64,000 nt of DNA from the NCBI GenBank assembly GCA_034509755.1, contig CM067542.1:16683001-16747000 (forward strand), read 5' to 3'. A program made the translations under genes and the position numbers. Under the pieces are notes generated by a model. The model was given only the letters and a program-made list of their open reading frames with translations, was not told the origin of the DNA and made no database searches. Shown one piece after another: positions 1 to 11,566 of the stretch (position 1 is the first letter of the stretch; every line of letters begins with the position of its first letter). The stretch comes from Anisodus tanguticus. Lineage: Eukaryota; Streptophyta; Magnoliopsida; Solanales; Solanaceae.

Positions 1-1215
1 ACTACAACCGACCTGGTATCGTCCAACAAACAGATCGGTTGAACTAAGGTTCACCGATGATCTTAATACATGATCAATAGAAGGCGTTAAGTCGATATGA
101 CGATATCCGAATTATTCGCTTATCTACGGATTATAGTATTACGGATGTCCAGCGGTTACGAGAGAACACAAGTGATGCAAACCGGACATCGATCCGAAGA
201 ACACCAAATCCACAAGTAAATGTGTATGGTGGTTCTTGGAAAATCCTCTAAGCAAACTTGCATCGACCGATTCATGATGGTATCGGAGTTTATCTCTTTA
301 TACAAAGCATGAAAGAAGTTGAGTAACTTCACGACTCATTAGAGGACGTCCCTTATTGGGAGAAACCCGTGCCTTCAGCAGTTCTACATCGTGGCTAGCC
401 GGTCGGCTTTAGGAAGGACACGGATGATGGCGTCTGGACATATCCGTCGGGATCGTCGGAGACATAAGACCGTATGGCGTTGATCATCACGGGTGTCACT
501 TCCTTGTTTACTAACTAAGGGACTACCCAGAGATCAAGTGTTCGCGCTGTCTAGGGGAATGGGCTTAAAACCCAAAATATACGGACCAATACGGTGGATA
601 CCCAACCTTACGAACCGGAGATCCCAAGTAATTTGGTTCAATGGGAAAACTAAGTTGTAAAGGTTCGGTTGATCGCTTCGGTGGAAGCATGAGCACTTCG
701 GATAGTGATTTCGAAAAGAAACACCAAATCCAAAGTCGTTCCGCGATAGACGTTAAGTGCTATCCGTAGTATGGGTAAAGGTTAAGTTTTCAAAACTCGA
801 AATGATCCTCACAGTTGAGGTTAGGTATTGGGAAACTTTTAATGGTTCCTAACACTTGTGAAGTGGGGTATAGCAGGATACCTTGTAGGAGACCACCTAT
901 TTAAGTGTGAGGACGGGCCGCCTCAAATTGAACGCACTTAAGAATCCAAGACGTTGTCCATGGCCAAAACGGACAAAACATTACGAAGAAGAGAGTAAGG
1001 GAATTTGTTGTGTTGGTACCGTTGTCTTGGCTTACACTAAACACCGACGGTTCAAGACATCACGTTCACCGCGCAAGTAAGTAAGTCCGATGGTATTCAA
1101 CTATGGAAGGTTCAAAGTGAGGCTACCTCTCCTTATGCAACATCGGTCATTTGAAATATTGCCGGAAATGAAAAGACACCATGTGAGTGCGCCAAAATCT
1201 CTTTCAAGAGGGGAT
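1..1215 (+). pseudogene. LTR-A copia element, 3' internal remnant (RNase H and downstream)
   Basis: This is the 3' internal part of a long-LTR Ty1/copia element whose 5' half lies outside the window. It is closely parallel, base for base with indels, to 14072-15291, which is the same part of the complete LTR-A element. Broken RNase H reading frames can be seen: a stretch resembling SEFIALYKA at about 283-309, LEDVPYWEKPVP at 339-374, and SRGMGLKP at 550-573, the usual end of this copia RNase H. The last bases before the LTR (about 1207-1215, AGAGGGGAT) are the polypurine tract. Stops and frameshifts are frequent, so nothing here is functional. RNase H would remove the RNA strand during reverse transcription. 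Confidence 0.8.
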
Positions 1216-2475
1216 TGTTGGAAATTTGCCTTTGGCGGGAGTTGCGACCGACCAACTTTAACGGCTTAAACACTAGTGTAACGTATGTTGGAGAATCCGG
1301 TTCTTCACACATGCATGATCTACTAAGTACGTAGATAACCGTAGGGCCAAGAATCGTCAAATTTCATTGAGAAATGAAAGAGATATTGGTTCACGAAGTA
1401 AGGTGTTTGAAGCATGGAAAGTGTGGTATTGTGTGTAATTCTCCCTCATCGGTAGAGGAAGAAAGAAGTGTTGTGTATATAAGATTCGAAATTGGTTTGG
1501 GGTTTGGGACCCCAAGGGGTATCCCATGTGTTTAAAGGAGGGAGGACTTAGATGTGCTTCGGTTCGAGGAAAGACCACACGCGCGCCGCCGCCGCGCGCC
1601 CGTCCCGTCCCGTCCGGTTCCGGTTCCGGTTCTGAGTTTCGGGTTCCGGGTTCTCGGGTCACGGGTCGTGGGTCGTGGGTCGTGGGTCGTGGGCTGTGGG
1701 CTGTGGGTCTTCTGATATTATCTTTTTGGGCCAGAAAACTTTGCCAGAAGTACAGTTTGATCCCAGAAGTTTCCAGATGTACGATTCGGACCAGAATTCT
1801 TTCATATATACGAGTTTGGTCCCCGAAGTTTCAAGATGTGCGTTTGGTCCCTCAAGTTTCCGAATCCGGACAGTCAAAGCAGTTGCCAAGCACTCAATTC
1901 AGCCATTTATTTTGGCTGAATTACTCCTCCTATAATGGCCAAATCCGTTGGTCTTTCACCATTTATGTTGGTGGCTTTACTACCTCCATAATGGCCATTA
2001 TTTGGCTATTATGGAGGCAGTTTTTCAGCCCATTCCTCACCTATATAAACACCCCCTTACACCATTGTTGAGCACACTTGGTATGCACGAAAATACACAA
2101 CCAGAAAAAATCTTCGTCCTACAACTTCCAAGCATCATTTCGTTATTCAATATTCTTCACGGTAGCTCTTGAGTTTCCTTTGCTCAAGGGTTCCATTGTT
2201 GTTTTATCTTGGGAGACAAATTGTCCAGGACGTATAAATGATACATACGGGGCAATATTGTCTTAAGGACAGAGTGCCACACTCGACTCAGCAAAAACAG
2301 TTTCTATCTTTCCGTCTTCTACAAAACTGGAATTTTCAGTTTTTCTTGTGTAACAATTGTAATTTTCAGATTTCATGTTGAATTATTGAATCTCTGTTTA
2401 TCCTTTCGAATACTTGTAATAGTTAAATACTTCCCGTACTGCTTTATAAAGTACCATAGAGCAAATCTCCCAACA
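1216..2475 (+). mobile_element. LTR-A 3' LTR (1260 bp)
   Basis: The LTR starts with TGTTGG and ends with CCCAACA, directly after the polypurine tract at 1207-1215. It shares its 5' end, core and 3' end with the LTRs at 2850-3850, 9696-11225 and 15292-16787. The core holds GC-rich short tandem repeats (about 1615-1710, GGGTCGT and CCGGTT types). It also holds several degenerate copies of a TTTGGTCCC-GAAGTTTC motif at about 1740-1865, and a TATATAAA promoter box near 2042. It belongs with the solo LTR at 2850 in one subfamily: both begin TGTTGGAAATTTGCC, while the 9.7 kb element begins TGTTGGAAATTAGCC. The 5' partner and left TSD are outside the window. The open frames inside are chance products of its GC-rich repeats. 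Confidence 0.88.
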
Positions 2476-2849
2476 CATTTCTCATGTTGTCAATTTACGA
2501 AAAGTTCAATAGAAAGCCATTAGATTGGTGTCAAAGAGTGCTTAGTTAATTCAGAAGGTACCTCCCATTATGGCCTTCGAATCTGCACTATCTTTTCTCA
2601 ACCTGATAGGATTTTTGACGTACACTGGGGATGCTGCCCCTTACTCGTCGTTCCACGTCTGAATGTGCACCTTCCTTTGTTCAGATTGTATTTATCCTTC
2701 AAGTAGCAAAATATGGTCGCGGTATCAAGCGCCAAAGCAGAGTATCGATCTTTGCCTTCAGTGGCTGCAGAGTTAACCTAGATAATCTACATTCTTAGAG
2801 ATATTGGTATTCCTATACTTACTCCACTTTTGTTCACATACAATGTTTC
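2476..2849 (+). pseudogene. Old copia RNase H relic, left part
   Basis: This is a fragment of a different copia element that served as target for two LTR-A insertions. It reads, with frameshifts, like RNase H: at about 2712-2760 it gives MVAVSSAKAEYRSL followed by AAEL, the conserved SSAEAEYRAL segment. It then runs through an ILRDIGIP-like stretch up to the solo LTR. The same sequence, diverged, is at 41583-41965. The reading resumes at 3856 after the solo LTR. The left continuation lies upstream of the LTR-A element and outside the window. Confidence 0.75.
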
Positions 2850-3850
2850 TGTTGGAAATTTGCCTTTGGCGGGAGTTGCAACCGACTAACTTTAACGGCT
2901 TAAACACTAGTGTTACGTATGTTGGAGAATCCGGTTCTTCACACGTGCATGATCTACTAAGTACGTAGATAACCGTAGGGCCAAGAATCGTCAAATTTCA
3001 TTGAGAAATGAAAGAGATATTGGTCCACGAAGTGAGGTGTTTGAAGCATGGAAAAGTGTGGTATTGTGTTCAATTCTCCCTCATCGATGGAGGAAGAAAG
3101 AATTGTTGTGTATATAAGACTCAAAATTGGTTTGGGGTTTGGAACCCCAAGGGGTATCCCATGTGTTTAAAGGAGGGAGGACCTAGATGTGCTTCGGTTC
3201 GAGGAAAGTCCACACACGCGCCGCCGCCCATCCGGTCCGGTTCCGAATTCTCGGGTTCACGGGCTGTGGGTTGTGGGCTTGATCCCTGAAGTTTAAAGAT
3301 GTACACTTTGGTCCCTGAAGTTTGGAAAGTCGAGAATTTGGGCGTAATGACGAACGAAACGCCAAGACTCAATTCAGCCATTTATTTTGGCTGAATTACT
3401 CCTCCTATAATGGCCATTACTTGGCCAGTAATGACACTTATGGAGGCAGTTTTGCTGCTCCTCCCTCACCTATATAAGCAACCCCTTGTACCATTGTTGA
3501 GGAACTCTCACACTACACGAAAATACACAAGCAGAAAACAGTTTCTTCCTACAACTTCCAAGCATCATTTCATTACTCAATATTCTTCACGGTAGCTCTT
3601 GAGTTTCCTTTGCTCAAGTGTTCCATTGTTGTTTTATCTTGGGAGACAAATTGTCCAGGACGTATAAAGGATACATACGGGGCAATATTGTCTTAAAGAC
3701 AGAGTGCCACACTCGACTCTGCAAAAACAGTTTCCAGTTTTTCTTGTTCAACAATTGTAATTTCAGTTTTGTTGTTGAATTATATTTTCAATTCTTGTAC
3801 GTTTGAGCAGTTATTTGTAATTCCCGTTTCCTGCACCTTTGTAACCAACA
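2850..3850 (+). mobile_element. LTR-A solo LTR with TSD GTTTC
   Basis: A single LTR of 1001 bp, TGTTGG...CCAACA, is flanked by the 5-bp target-site duplication GTTTC (2845-2849 and 3851-3855). There is no internal region, so it probably arose by recombination between the two LTRs of a full element. It is about 260 bp shorter than the LTR at 1216, mainly because the central TTTGGTCCC-type repeats are fewer (about 3287-3345). A TATATAA box lies near 3470. It sits inside the RNase H of an older copia: the relic reads continuously across the site once the LTR and one TSD copy are left out. Confidence 0.93.
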
Positions 3851-3855
3851 GTTTC

Positions 3856-4120
3856 TGCTCTCCATCTTGCAGCGAATCATGTGCTCCATGCTCATACAAA
3901 GCATGTTGAGCTTGGCTATCACTTTGTAATGGAGAAAGTACTCAAGGAGCTATGCTCACCAAATTTGTTCCTCCTCAACATCAAGTGAAAAATGTCTTCA
4001 TCAAACCCTTAGAAGAATCTCAATTTGCTTCTTCATATCCAAGCTTGGGGTTGTGTAACATCCTACCTCCAAGTAGATGAGTGTGTTAGAGAATCTGATC
4101 ATGGTCCAACATGTTCCAAT
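3856..4120 (+). pseudogene. Old copia RNase H relic, right part
   Basis: This continues the relic at 2476-2849 beyond the solo LTR. The translation resembles the C-terminal end of copia RNase H (LAANHVLHAHTKHVELGYHF, then VMEKV, about 3868-3945), matching the HARTKHIEIDFHFVREKV segment of the family. Frameshifts and stops follow. The same tail is at 41985-42240, where it also precedes an AT-rich fold-back unit, so this relic and the unit were duplicated together. Confidence 0.75.
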
Positions 4121-4139
4121 TAAGGATGCATATTATTTT

Positions 4140-5337
4140 GATCGTTCTTGGCGAATTGTGCATTGAAGTAATTTAATTAGGTTGGATAAAATATTAATTT
4201 GTCCACCAATGTACTTATTGTTACTATGTGAAGTAATATGTTAAAAAATCACTTTTTACTCATCAATATCATCAATCTTCTTCAAATGAACAACATAGTG
4301 ATGAAAATATCGCAGCTATGATATAATTTGTAGTGTTATTACGAGTTCAAGTTTCAATAATCTTATCGCCATTATTTTATATTTAGACCTACTTTTGCAT
4401 GCACTATGCACCTATAGATCATCCATTAAAATGACAAAATTTATAAGACCAAGAGGGAGGAAAGTAAAAAGTGGTATCCTAGTCAAAATTTTAAAATGGA
4501 AACACCATTAAAACAGCAAAGATAAATATTTTTATTAGATAATAATATTCTGAAACATACATAAAACTTCTTCCAAATCTTATGAAATATAAAACTTACT
4601 GTAATATATTTAAGTTAAAGACCCTCAAACTAATATAAAAGTAATAAATCTGGTAAAGAGATTTATCTTGCCTTAAAAAAGATATAGAAAACTAAAATAA
4701 TTTAGACATTTATAAAATACATGAGTAGTTTGTGGAGGTGCTGAGATTTTGAACTACAAAAGAAAAGCATTCTCCCCCCATCTAACTCATCTTAGTTAGT
4801 GATTTCTCATAACAACATGACTCTCTGTCCTTTTCCTTTTTACTGCATTTCTTCTCCAGTTTTTGTTGTTCTCCAGTTTTTACTGAATCTATCAAATAAT
4901 GATTCTTTTCATCATTGAAACTATTATCTCTTTCTTTTAGTTAGAGGATGCATAGGATATAGTATGATAGATGTTAGAAAAATTATATTAGTGTTATCTC
5001 AAAAGGGAATGTCCATTATTTATTTGATTTTTTATTCTTACTTATTATTTAGTAAATATATATATATATATATATATATACTTTGTTGAACACAAAACAA
5101 ACAACTTTTTCTCTCTGGTCTTTCTTTCCTCTATCTCAAAAGGCTGGATCTTTTTTCTTGAATTTCTTTCAATTCTGCTCCCAATTATCACTGAAAGATC
5201 TTGTTGAATCCGGGAGATACGCCTAATAATGTTAGTCACTGCGAGGGCGAAATATTCTTAAGATTTTTGAAAATCTTACGAAAAAATACTTTAATATTCT
5301 TATAGCTTTAGGCATGTCAAAGACATTGTTCTTAAGA
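4140..5337 (+). repeat. Fold-back unit A, left arm
   Basis: AT-rich non-coding sequence that recurs, diverged, at 25100-25800 (unit B), 43180-43559 plus 48399-49340 (unit C) and, in part, 50641-50962 (unit D). Its inner part (about 4790-5245) is the reverse complement of 17840-18330, so A is an inverted repeat. Copia-1 was inserted close to the fold-back centre at 5338-5342. A (TA)n microsatellite lies at about 5055-5080. I found no protein signature, so the origin of the unit (transposon or duplicated gene flank) is unknown. Confidence 0.7.
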
Positions 5338-5342
5338 ATATT

Positions 5343-5660
5343 TATAAGCAGCTTAGTAAGTGCGGAGATGTTCTTTAATGTGCAGATTATCAGTTGACAG
5401 CTCATTAGTTGATTAGTTAATTACTTAAGCTATGTAATTAGACAGTTAGTTGTAGATTAGACTAGGCGATTAGTTTGTTATTCTATTATCCTAGTTGGCA
5501 CCTTAGCTGTCACTACTTGTACACTATATATATATATGTAGCAAGCGTAGATCAATTTATTTCTCAATGAAAATATTTGAAATTTCCCAATTGCTCTCCT
5601 CTTCTTCGATTAGATATTTTCTTCCGCAAAGTTGCTTCATTGTTGTTTAGGAACTTCACA
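5343..5660 (+). repeat. Copia-1 5' LTR
   Basis: This 318-bp LTR matches 17524-17824 across most of its length. It carries a TATATATATA promoter-like stretch near 5528 and ends in TTCACA immediately before the primer-binding site. The pair differ by scattered substitutions and small indels, so the insertion is not recent. Confidence 0.9.
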
Positions 5661-5677
5661 TGGTATCAGAGTTGCGC
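5661..5677 (+). promoter_or_regulatory. Copia-1 primer-binding site (tRNA-iMet type)
   Basis: TGGTATCAGAG directly follows the 5' LTR. This is the usual plant copia site complementary to the 3' end of initiator methionine tRNA, from which minus-strand DNA synthesis starts. Confidence 0.9.
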
Positions 5678-5875
5678 AATCAGTAAGATCGAGAGGATCG
5701 CTTCAACAGTGAAGGATTCGAGGAATCTATAGGAACAATTGAAGAAATCTTGAGTAAAAATTGATAGAGTGAGAGTAGAATGGGAAACTAAAGGGCAAAT
5801 TCGAGGTAGTACGATCGGGGAAGAACAAGTTTTTCGAAATATAAATTCTCTCTTTGATATCTCTCTCTCTCTAGG

Positions 5876-7260
5876 ATGGATGCCAACAATCATAGACCAT
5901 CATCATCCCTTGTATTTGTATCAAAAGATCATATTAAACGCATATTAGATTAAGAACCTTGACCGGATTGGAAAGAAGCGTAGAGACTTCCTAAACACCT
6001 AGGCCATAGTATTGTGTAACGCGAGGAACAAGAAAGGGGAATCGACGGGGGGGTGAAGTTGAGGTTTCCGGTGATCCGAAGAAATGGACAATTAGACCAT
6101 CATCACGATGCACCGGGATCACTATCTGTTAACATTGTGTTGACTGAAATGGACAATTATACACTATGGAGCAGGGCGATGAAGTTAGCTTTGCTTGAAA
6201 AGAATAAAATAGGATATTTGGAGAGATTGTGGGATCGATGCAATACAATAATAGTGTCATGGCTGATGGGAAATATAAGTAAAAATTTGCTTAGTGGATT
6301 AGTGTTTAATTCAAATGCACATTATATTTGGCGAGACTTGAAGGAAATATTGATAAAATAAATTGTTCAAGAGATTTTCACTTGGACAAGAGCATTTTTA
6401 CTGTTACACAAGGAGTTCTACCAATTTCCATGTACTATTCCAAGCTCAAAGATCTATGGGATGAGTATGATTCGATAGTACCACCACCAACTTGCGATTG
6501 GCCTAAGTCTAGGGAGTATGTTGAACATTTGCAATATCAACGAATGTTACAATTTTTAATGGAATTTAATGATAGTTACAATCAACTAGAAGTCAGATTC
6601 TGATGATGCAACAGGTTCCAAATGTGAACCGAGTCTATATGAAGATTAATCAAGATGAGAGTAAAAAAGTGGTTGCATGAACAAGTCATATGATGCAAGA
6701 GGTTATGGAACCATCTGCTATGTTCACAACAAGGAATGAAAATGTGCATCAAAAGCAGAAGAACATTACAATCCAAACTCATTTTGTGATTTTTGTCACA
6801 TGAAAGGACATGTGAGGGGAGATTATTTTAAGTTAATGAAATGTACCTATTGCCATAAGACTGGTCATAATCAGGATAATTGCTATAGACTTATAGGACA
6901 TCCTGAAGATTTTAGAGGACAGAAGAAGGTGAATGCAGTTACACGAGGTAATTTTCAAATGAATAAAGACAATACAAGGCAACAAGAGTTGCATTATCCA
7001 CATCATTATATGCAACAGATGCAACACACTCTCATTATATGTACCCAAGTACTCAGTATCAGCAACATGGAATAAATCAATATCTATGAATGACATATTA
7101 TCAACAACAAGGAGGATATGCACCAAGTTAGACTCAGGTTGCTGCTCAGTTCACTCCAAGTCAACATCAACAGTTACTTGGAATTCTCAATCAGTCAAAC
7201 AAGATCAGTGCAGGAACATAAGAAACCAATGCTGGTGCCAACATGGCAGGTAACTATGAT
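5876..7260 (+). pseudogene. Copia-1 gag (UBN2/retrotran_gag type with CCHC)
   Basis: This is the capsid and nucleic-acid-binding protein of Copia-1, broken. The likely start is the ATG at 5876, which follows the leader; that frame stops after about 26 codons. Copia gag motifs continue in shifted frames: NYTLWSRAMKLALLEKNK at about 6150-6210, a WDRCNTIIVSWLMGNISK stretch near 6230-6285, and a YYSKLKDLWDEYD stretch at about 6433-6475. A nucleocapsid CCHC knuckle (CTYCHKTGHNQDNC) is at about 6842-6885. A Gln/Tyr-rich tail follows. At least two frameshifts and several stops separate the pieces. Confidence 0.85.
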
Positions 7261-7278
7261 TTTGATATAGAATTTTTT

Positions 7279-9695
7279 TTACAATGGATTATAGATACAG
7301 GAGCTACTAATAATATGATTAGCAACCAGAAATTTTTATAAATTAAAGGTTTGGTAGGAAATGCAAGGAAGGTCCAAATGTCAACTAGTGATTCAACTCA
7401 GTCTCACATATTGGAAATTATCAACTAGGAGGAGTTGATGTACTTAGAAATGTTTTGTGTGTTTCAGATTTCAAATTTAACCTCATGTCAGTCTCAAAGG
7501 TCATAAAGGAATTGAATTGTAATGTCACTTTTTTTCCTGAATGTTGTGTCTTTCAGGATCTCTCATCTGAGAAGGTGGGGCGATTGGTAAAGTAGAAAAG
7601 GAACTTTATATTCTGGATTTGGGGAGACACACTCAAAGAGGAGGTTTTAATAAATGCTTGGTTGTTACACATAAAGCTGATGTAGTCACCTAGCATCAGA
7701 GATTATGTCATGTGTCAATGAGTGTTTTGAGAAAATGTATGTTTTCAAGAGTAATAGGAGTTTTACTTTGACTAATTGTGAAGTTTACCAATTTGCTAAA
7801 CAAACTAGAGTTCCATTTCCTCATAGTAGTAGTAGAGCAGATGATGTATTTGATTTATTGCATATGAATGTGTGGGGGGGCCACAGGGTTGAGACTTACA
7901 ATAGAATGAGATAATTTTTGACTATAGTTGATGATCATTCTAAATGGATTTGGATTTTTTTATGAGACTCAAATATGATGTTATTATATTTTGATGCATT
8001 TTTCACAGAAGTAGAAACACAGTTTGGTAAAAAGATTAAAATAGTTCGATCAAACAATGGAACTGGGTTCTTTAATCAACATTACAAAGAATTATTTCTT
8101 AACACTGGTGTTATTCATGAGAGCCTATGTCCATACACACCACAATAAAATAGTATGGTGGAAAGAAGGCATAGACATATTCTTGAAATTGCAAGAGCAA
8201 TCAAGTTTCAAGGTAGTTTACCAGACAAATTTTGGGGATTGTGTGTTGAAGATGCAGTGTATGTGTTGGATATTTATGTTATGCTACTAATCTCACCAGA
8301 TAAGACAAGTTCAGTTTAGAGCAGTTAAAGCAGTATTTGTAGGGTATGGTACTACTCAGAAAGGATAAAAGCTGCATAATCTTGATAACATGATACTTTT
8401 TATTAGTAGAGATGTGGTGTTCATGGAAATTATCATTCCTTTTAAAGAATGTGCTCTAGATCAGCAAGGTCAATCTTCAGCCCACCCACATTTTTCTTAT
8501 GATGACTTGGTTACACCTCCACCTATTCATATTCCTGCACAACCCATTCATATTATTCCTGAACAATCATCTCCTATGATAGTGTCAGTCTTGACACCAC
8601 AACCTCATGAAAATGACATTCCTACTATCCCCATAGTTTCTCCAGTTGTACCTGAAGTAAGGAAGTCCATTAGAAACTCCAAACCTCCTATTTGGCACAA
8701 GGATTATGCGACTAAGACTGGTTCTGATAAATGTCAACATTCTATTGCTTCAAATATGAACTATGATAGTCTTTCTCCTAAATATCAGAGTTTCATTTCC
8801 TAGTTTTCTTTAGAAGTGGAACCTTTTAGTTATATAGAAGCTTCAAAGGATACTAAATGAGTAGAAATCATGCAAGCTGAAATTCAGGCTTTGAAAGATA
8901 ATAAGACATGGGAGATAGTGTCACTTTCCTAAGTAAGAAACATATAGGTTGTAAATGGGTATATAAAGTGAAATGCAAAGTAAATGGGGAGGTAGAAAGG
9001 TTGAAAGCTAGATTAGTGGCTAAGGGATATAATTAGAAAGAGGGTCTTGATTATCAGAAAACTTTTTTTCCAGTAGTTAAAATGGCTGTTGTGAGATTAG
9101 TTATTGCAATTGCAGTAGCTAAGTATTGGAACATTCAACAGATGGATGTTTAAAATGCTTTCTTGCAAGGAGATCTCTATGAAAAAGTTTTTATGACTAT
9201 TCCTGAAGGGTTCTGTGACAAGAAGGGCATGAATAAAGGCAAGAATTAATTTTTTAGACTTTTGAAGTCTCTATATGGGTTGAAGCAAGGCTCAATGAAG
9301 TGGAATATCAAACTTACCACTGCTTTAACTTCTTTAGGCTTTCATCAAAGTACTAAAGATTATTCATTTTTCACAAAGAAAGATGTTGATAAAGTAGTAA
9401 TTGTGTTAACATATGTTGATGATTTATTTATTACTGGGAATAATTCAACCATGATACAGGAGACAAAACATGCTTTGCAATTAGCCTTCAAGATCAAGGA
9501 TCTTGGAGAACTCATGTACTTTTGGGAATTGAATTTTCTAGGAGTAAGGATGGGATCTTAATGCACCAAAGAAAGTATGCTTTGAAGCTTATATCAGACA
9601 TATGACTTGCAGGAGCCAAGTCTGTATGCACTACCATGGAAGTGAATAAAAAATTGACTACTGTTGAATTTAATCATCACATTCCATCTACATCT
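7279..9695 (+). pseudogene. Copia-1 pol, part 1: protease, integrase, N-terminal RT
   Basis: The protease active-site motif IIDTGA lies at about 7288-7305. The GAG-pre-integrase segment is at about 7600-7790. Integrase follows, but two of its three catalytic acidic residues are changed: HMNVWG at about 7861 (Asp to Asn) and VRSNNG at 8044-8061 (Asp to Asn), with the Glu in MVERRH still present at 8161-8163. A stop interrupts the conserved QQN segment. Reverse transcriptase begins near 8850, with a stop inside MDV-NAFLQGD near 9140, LYGLKQG near 9271, and an intact YVDD at 9412-9423. The frame is cut at 9695 by the nested LTR-A element and resumes at 16793. Confidence 0.88.
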
Positions 9696-11225
9696 TGTTG
9701 GAAATTAGCCTTTGGCGGGGAGATGCGTCCACCCATCTTTGATGAATTAAACACTAGTGTTCCGCATATTGGAGACCTTGTCTCTTCGCACATGCATGAT
9801 CTACGAAGTGAGTAGATGACCGTAGGGCCAAGAATCGTCTAATTTCGTTGAGAAATGAAAGAGATATTGGTCCACGAAGTAAGGTGTTTAAGGCATGGAA
9901 ATGTGGTGTGGGACAAATCTACCACATCGGTGGGAATAGGAAGAATTGCTCTCTATATATGTCTCAAATTGGTAAAGGGTTTGGGACCCCAAGGGGTATC
10001 CCATGTGTTTAAAGGAGGGAAGACCTAGATGTGCATGGGTTCATGGCTAAGCCCACACGCGCGCGCCGCCGCCGCCCGCCCGTCCCGTCGGGCTCGGGTT
10101 TCGGTCACGGGTCACGCGGGGCGTGGGCCGTGGGCCGTGGGCGTGGTCGTGGGGACTTTCGATATTCTCTTTTTGGACCGAGAGAACTCGCCGGATGTAC
10201 AGTTTGATCCTTGAAGTTTCATATGTACAGTTTGGACGAGAATTCTTTCATATGTACGGTTTGGTCCCCGAAGTTTCAATATTTACAATTTGGTCCCGAA
10301 GTTTCAAAGAGTTTGGTCCCCGAGTTTCGGAAAGGTGACGGAAGGCGAGAAAGCCTACCGTTGGGACTGTTTTTGAGGCATTAATCAGCCATTACTTGGC
10401 TGATTAACTTCTCTATTAACAGCCCATTAGTTGGGCAATTGAGCACCTCATTCATGGCATTAAAACCTGCCATTACAGTCCTCCTTTAAGGGCCATTACA
10501 GCCTTGTTTTTTAGCTGTTGGACAGCCCCTCCTCATACTATAAATTGAGCTTCATTTGGCTCAAAACAGTAGCAAAAAACAGGCAAAAAAATAGATGAAA
10601 AACAACTAAAAACATACGGGAATAACACAGCAATACAACAGCGTTTTTCAGTCACAAAAGAGCACAAAACAGTGAGCAAAAACTGCTCGAAACAGTGGCT
10701 GAAAATCAGTCAAAAACAGTGACCAAACCCTCACGTATACACAAGATATACACTACAGAGACACACTATATACACAGAGACAAAAGAGAAGAGTATTGAG
10801 AAACTCTTCCTTCCTATTCCATATCTTCAGCAAGTCGAGTCATATTTATTTTCTTCGACAGGCTCAACCTATTGGCTTTGTAGTGTTGAGATTAAAGTGT
10901 TGTTTTATCTTGGGAGACTATTGCCCGCTAACGTAAAAGCATATATACGGGGCAATCTTGTCTTAAGGATAGAGGGCTATCCTCGACTCAACACACAACG
11001 TTGTAACCATCCGTATTTAGTTATTTCTTGATTTCGGGATATCAAGATTGAAGACACAACATGCTTGCGGCAGTTCTCAACGTTGTCTTTGCAAGGTGAT
11101 CAAGATTCAAGACACAACACCCTTGCGGCAGTTTTGAAGATTGACCTTTTATTTATCCTTTCGAACATTTCTAATAGTTATTACTTTCCGTACTGCTTTA
11201 TAAAGTACAATAGAGAGTACCAACA
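9696..11225 (+). repeat. LTR-A 5' LTR (1530 bp)
   Basis: TGTTGGAAATTAGCC to GAGTACCAACA. It contains the GC-rich tandem block (about 10060-10150), TTTGGTCC-GAAGTTTC repeats (about 10195-10325), a TATAAATTGAG box near 10550, and A-rich tracts (10560-10700). It closely resembles 15292-16787. Near its 3' end a CTTGCGGCAGTT motif with flanking AAGACACAAC is duplicated (about 11053 and 11111). The short open frames inside come from low-complexity sequence. Confidence 0.92.
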
Positions 11226-11269
11226 ATTTAAGACAAGTAAGAAATTGTAATACTATTAGTGTTCGAAAG

Positions 11270-11566
11270 ATGTCGGTCAAAAGTTGTGTGACCAAATCTG
11301 GATATGGCAATGGTTTTCTGGTAGAAGAGAGTGATGATGGTGAACGTGTTCATGGTGTCACCGCTACCAAGACTGGTGGGAACAAGCGCTCACGAGAGCC
11401 TGAGGATGTCAACTGGGACAAGAGGAGAAGACTGAAGATGTTATTCTATCTTGCAGCAGAAGGCCTATATCTTTCCCAGATAAAAGATACGAATAATGGT
11501 AAGAAGGAACTGGACACTCAATTTGATGAAGTGACTGAAGTGAGCCAGAATTCGAAATTGGGATAA
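11270..11566 (+). CDS. Unassigned 98-codon ORF just inside the LTR-A element
   Basis: An open frame starts at ATG 11270, 45 bp inside the 5' LTR, where copia elements normally begin gag. I do not recognise the product. It is hydrophilic, with an acidic early part (EESDDGE) and a basic patch (KRSREPED, then DKRRRLK) at residues about 38-56 that could act as a nuclear-localisation signal. There is no CCHC and no gag signature. Its C-terminal codons overlap the first copy of the degenerate repeat at 11509-12235. It may be a gag relic too diverged to recognise, captured host sequence, or chance. Confidence 0.35.
   Translation: MSVKSCVTKSGYGNGFLVEESDDGERVHGVTATKTGGNKRSREPEDVNWDKRRRLKMLFYLAAEGLYLSQIKDTNNGKKELDTQFDEVTEVSQNSKLG

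Noticed and set aside
1650..1712. GGGTCGT tandem repeats as a CRISPR-like array or telomere repeat
   Set aside because: Too short, no spacers, not the plant telomere unit; part of the LTR-A GC-rich block.
1526..2071. 181-codon open frame inside the LTR-A LTR
   Set aside because: It spans GC-rich tandem repeats and the LTR promoter, is not kept in the other three LTRs, and has no domain.
5055..5080. (TA)n as a special regulatory signal
   Set aside because: Ordinary microsatellite, variable between unit copies.
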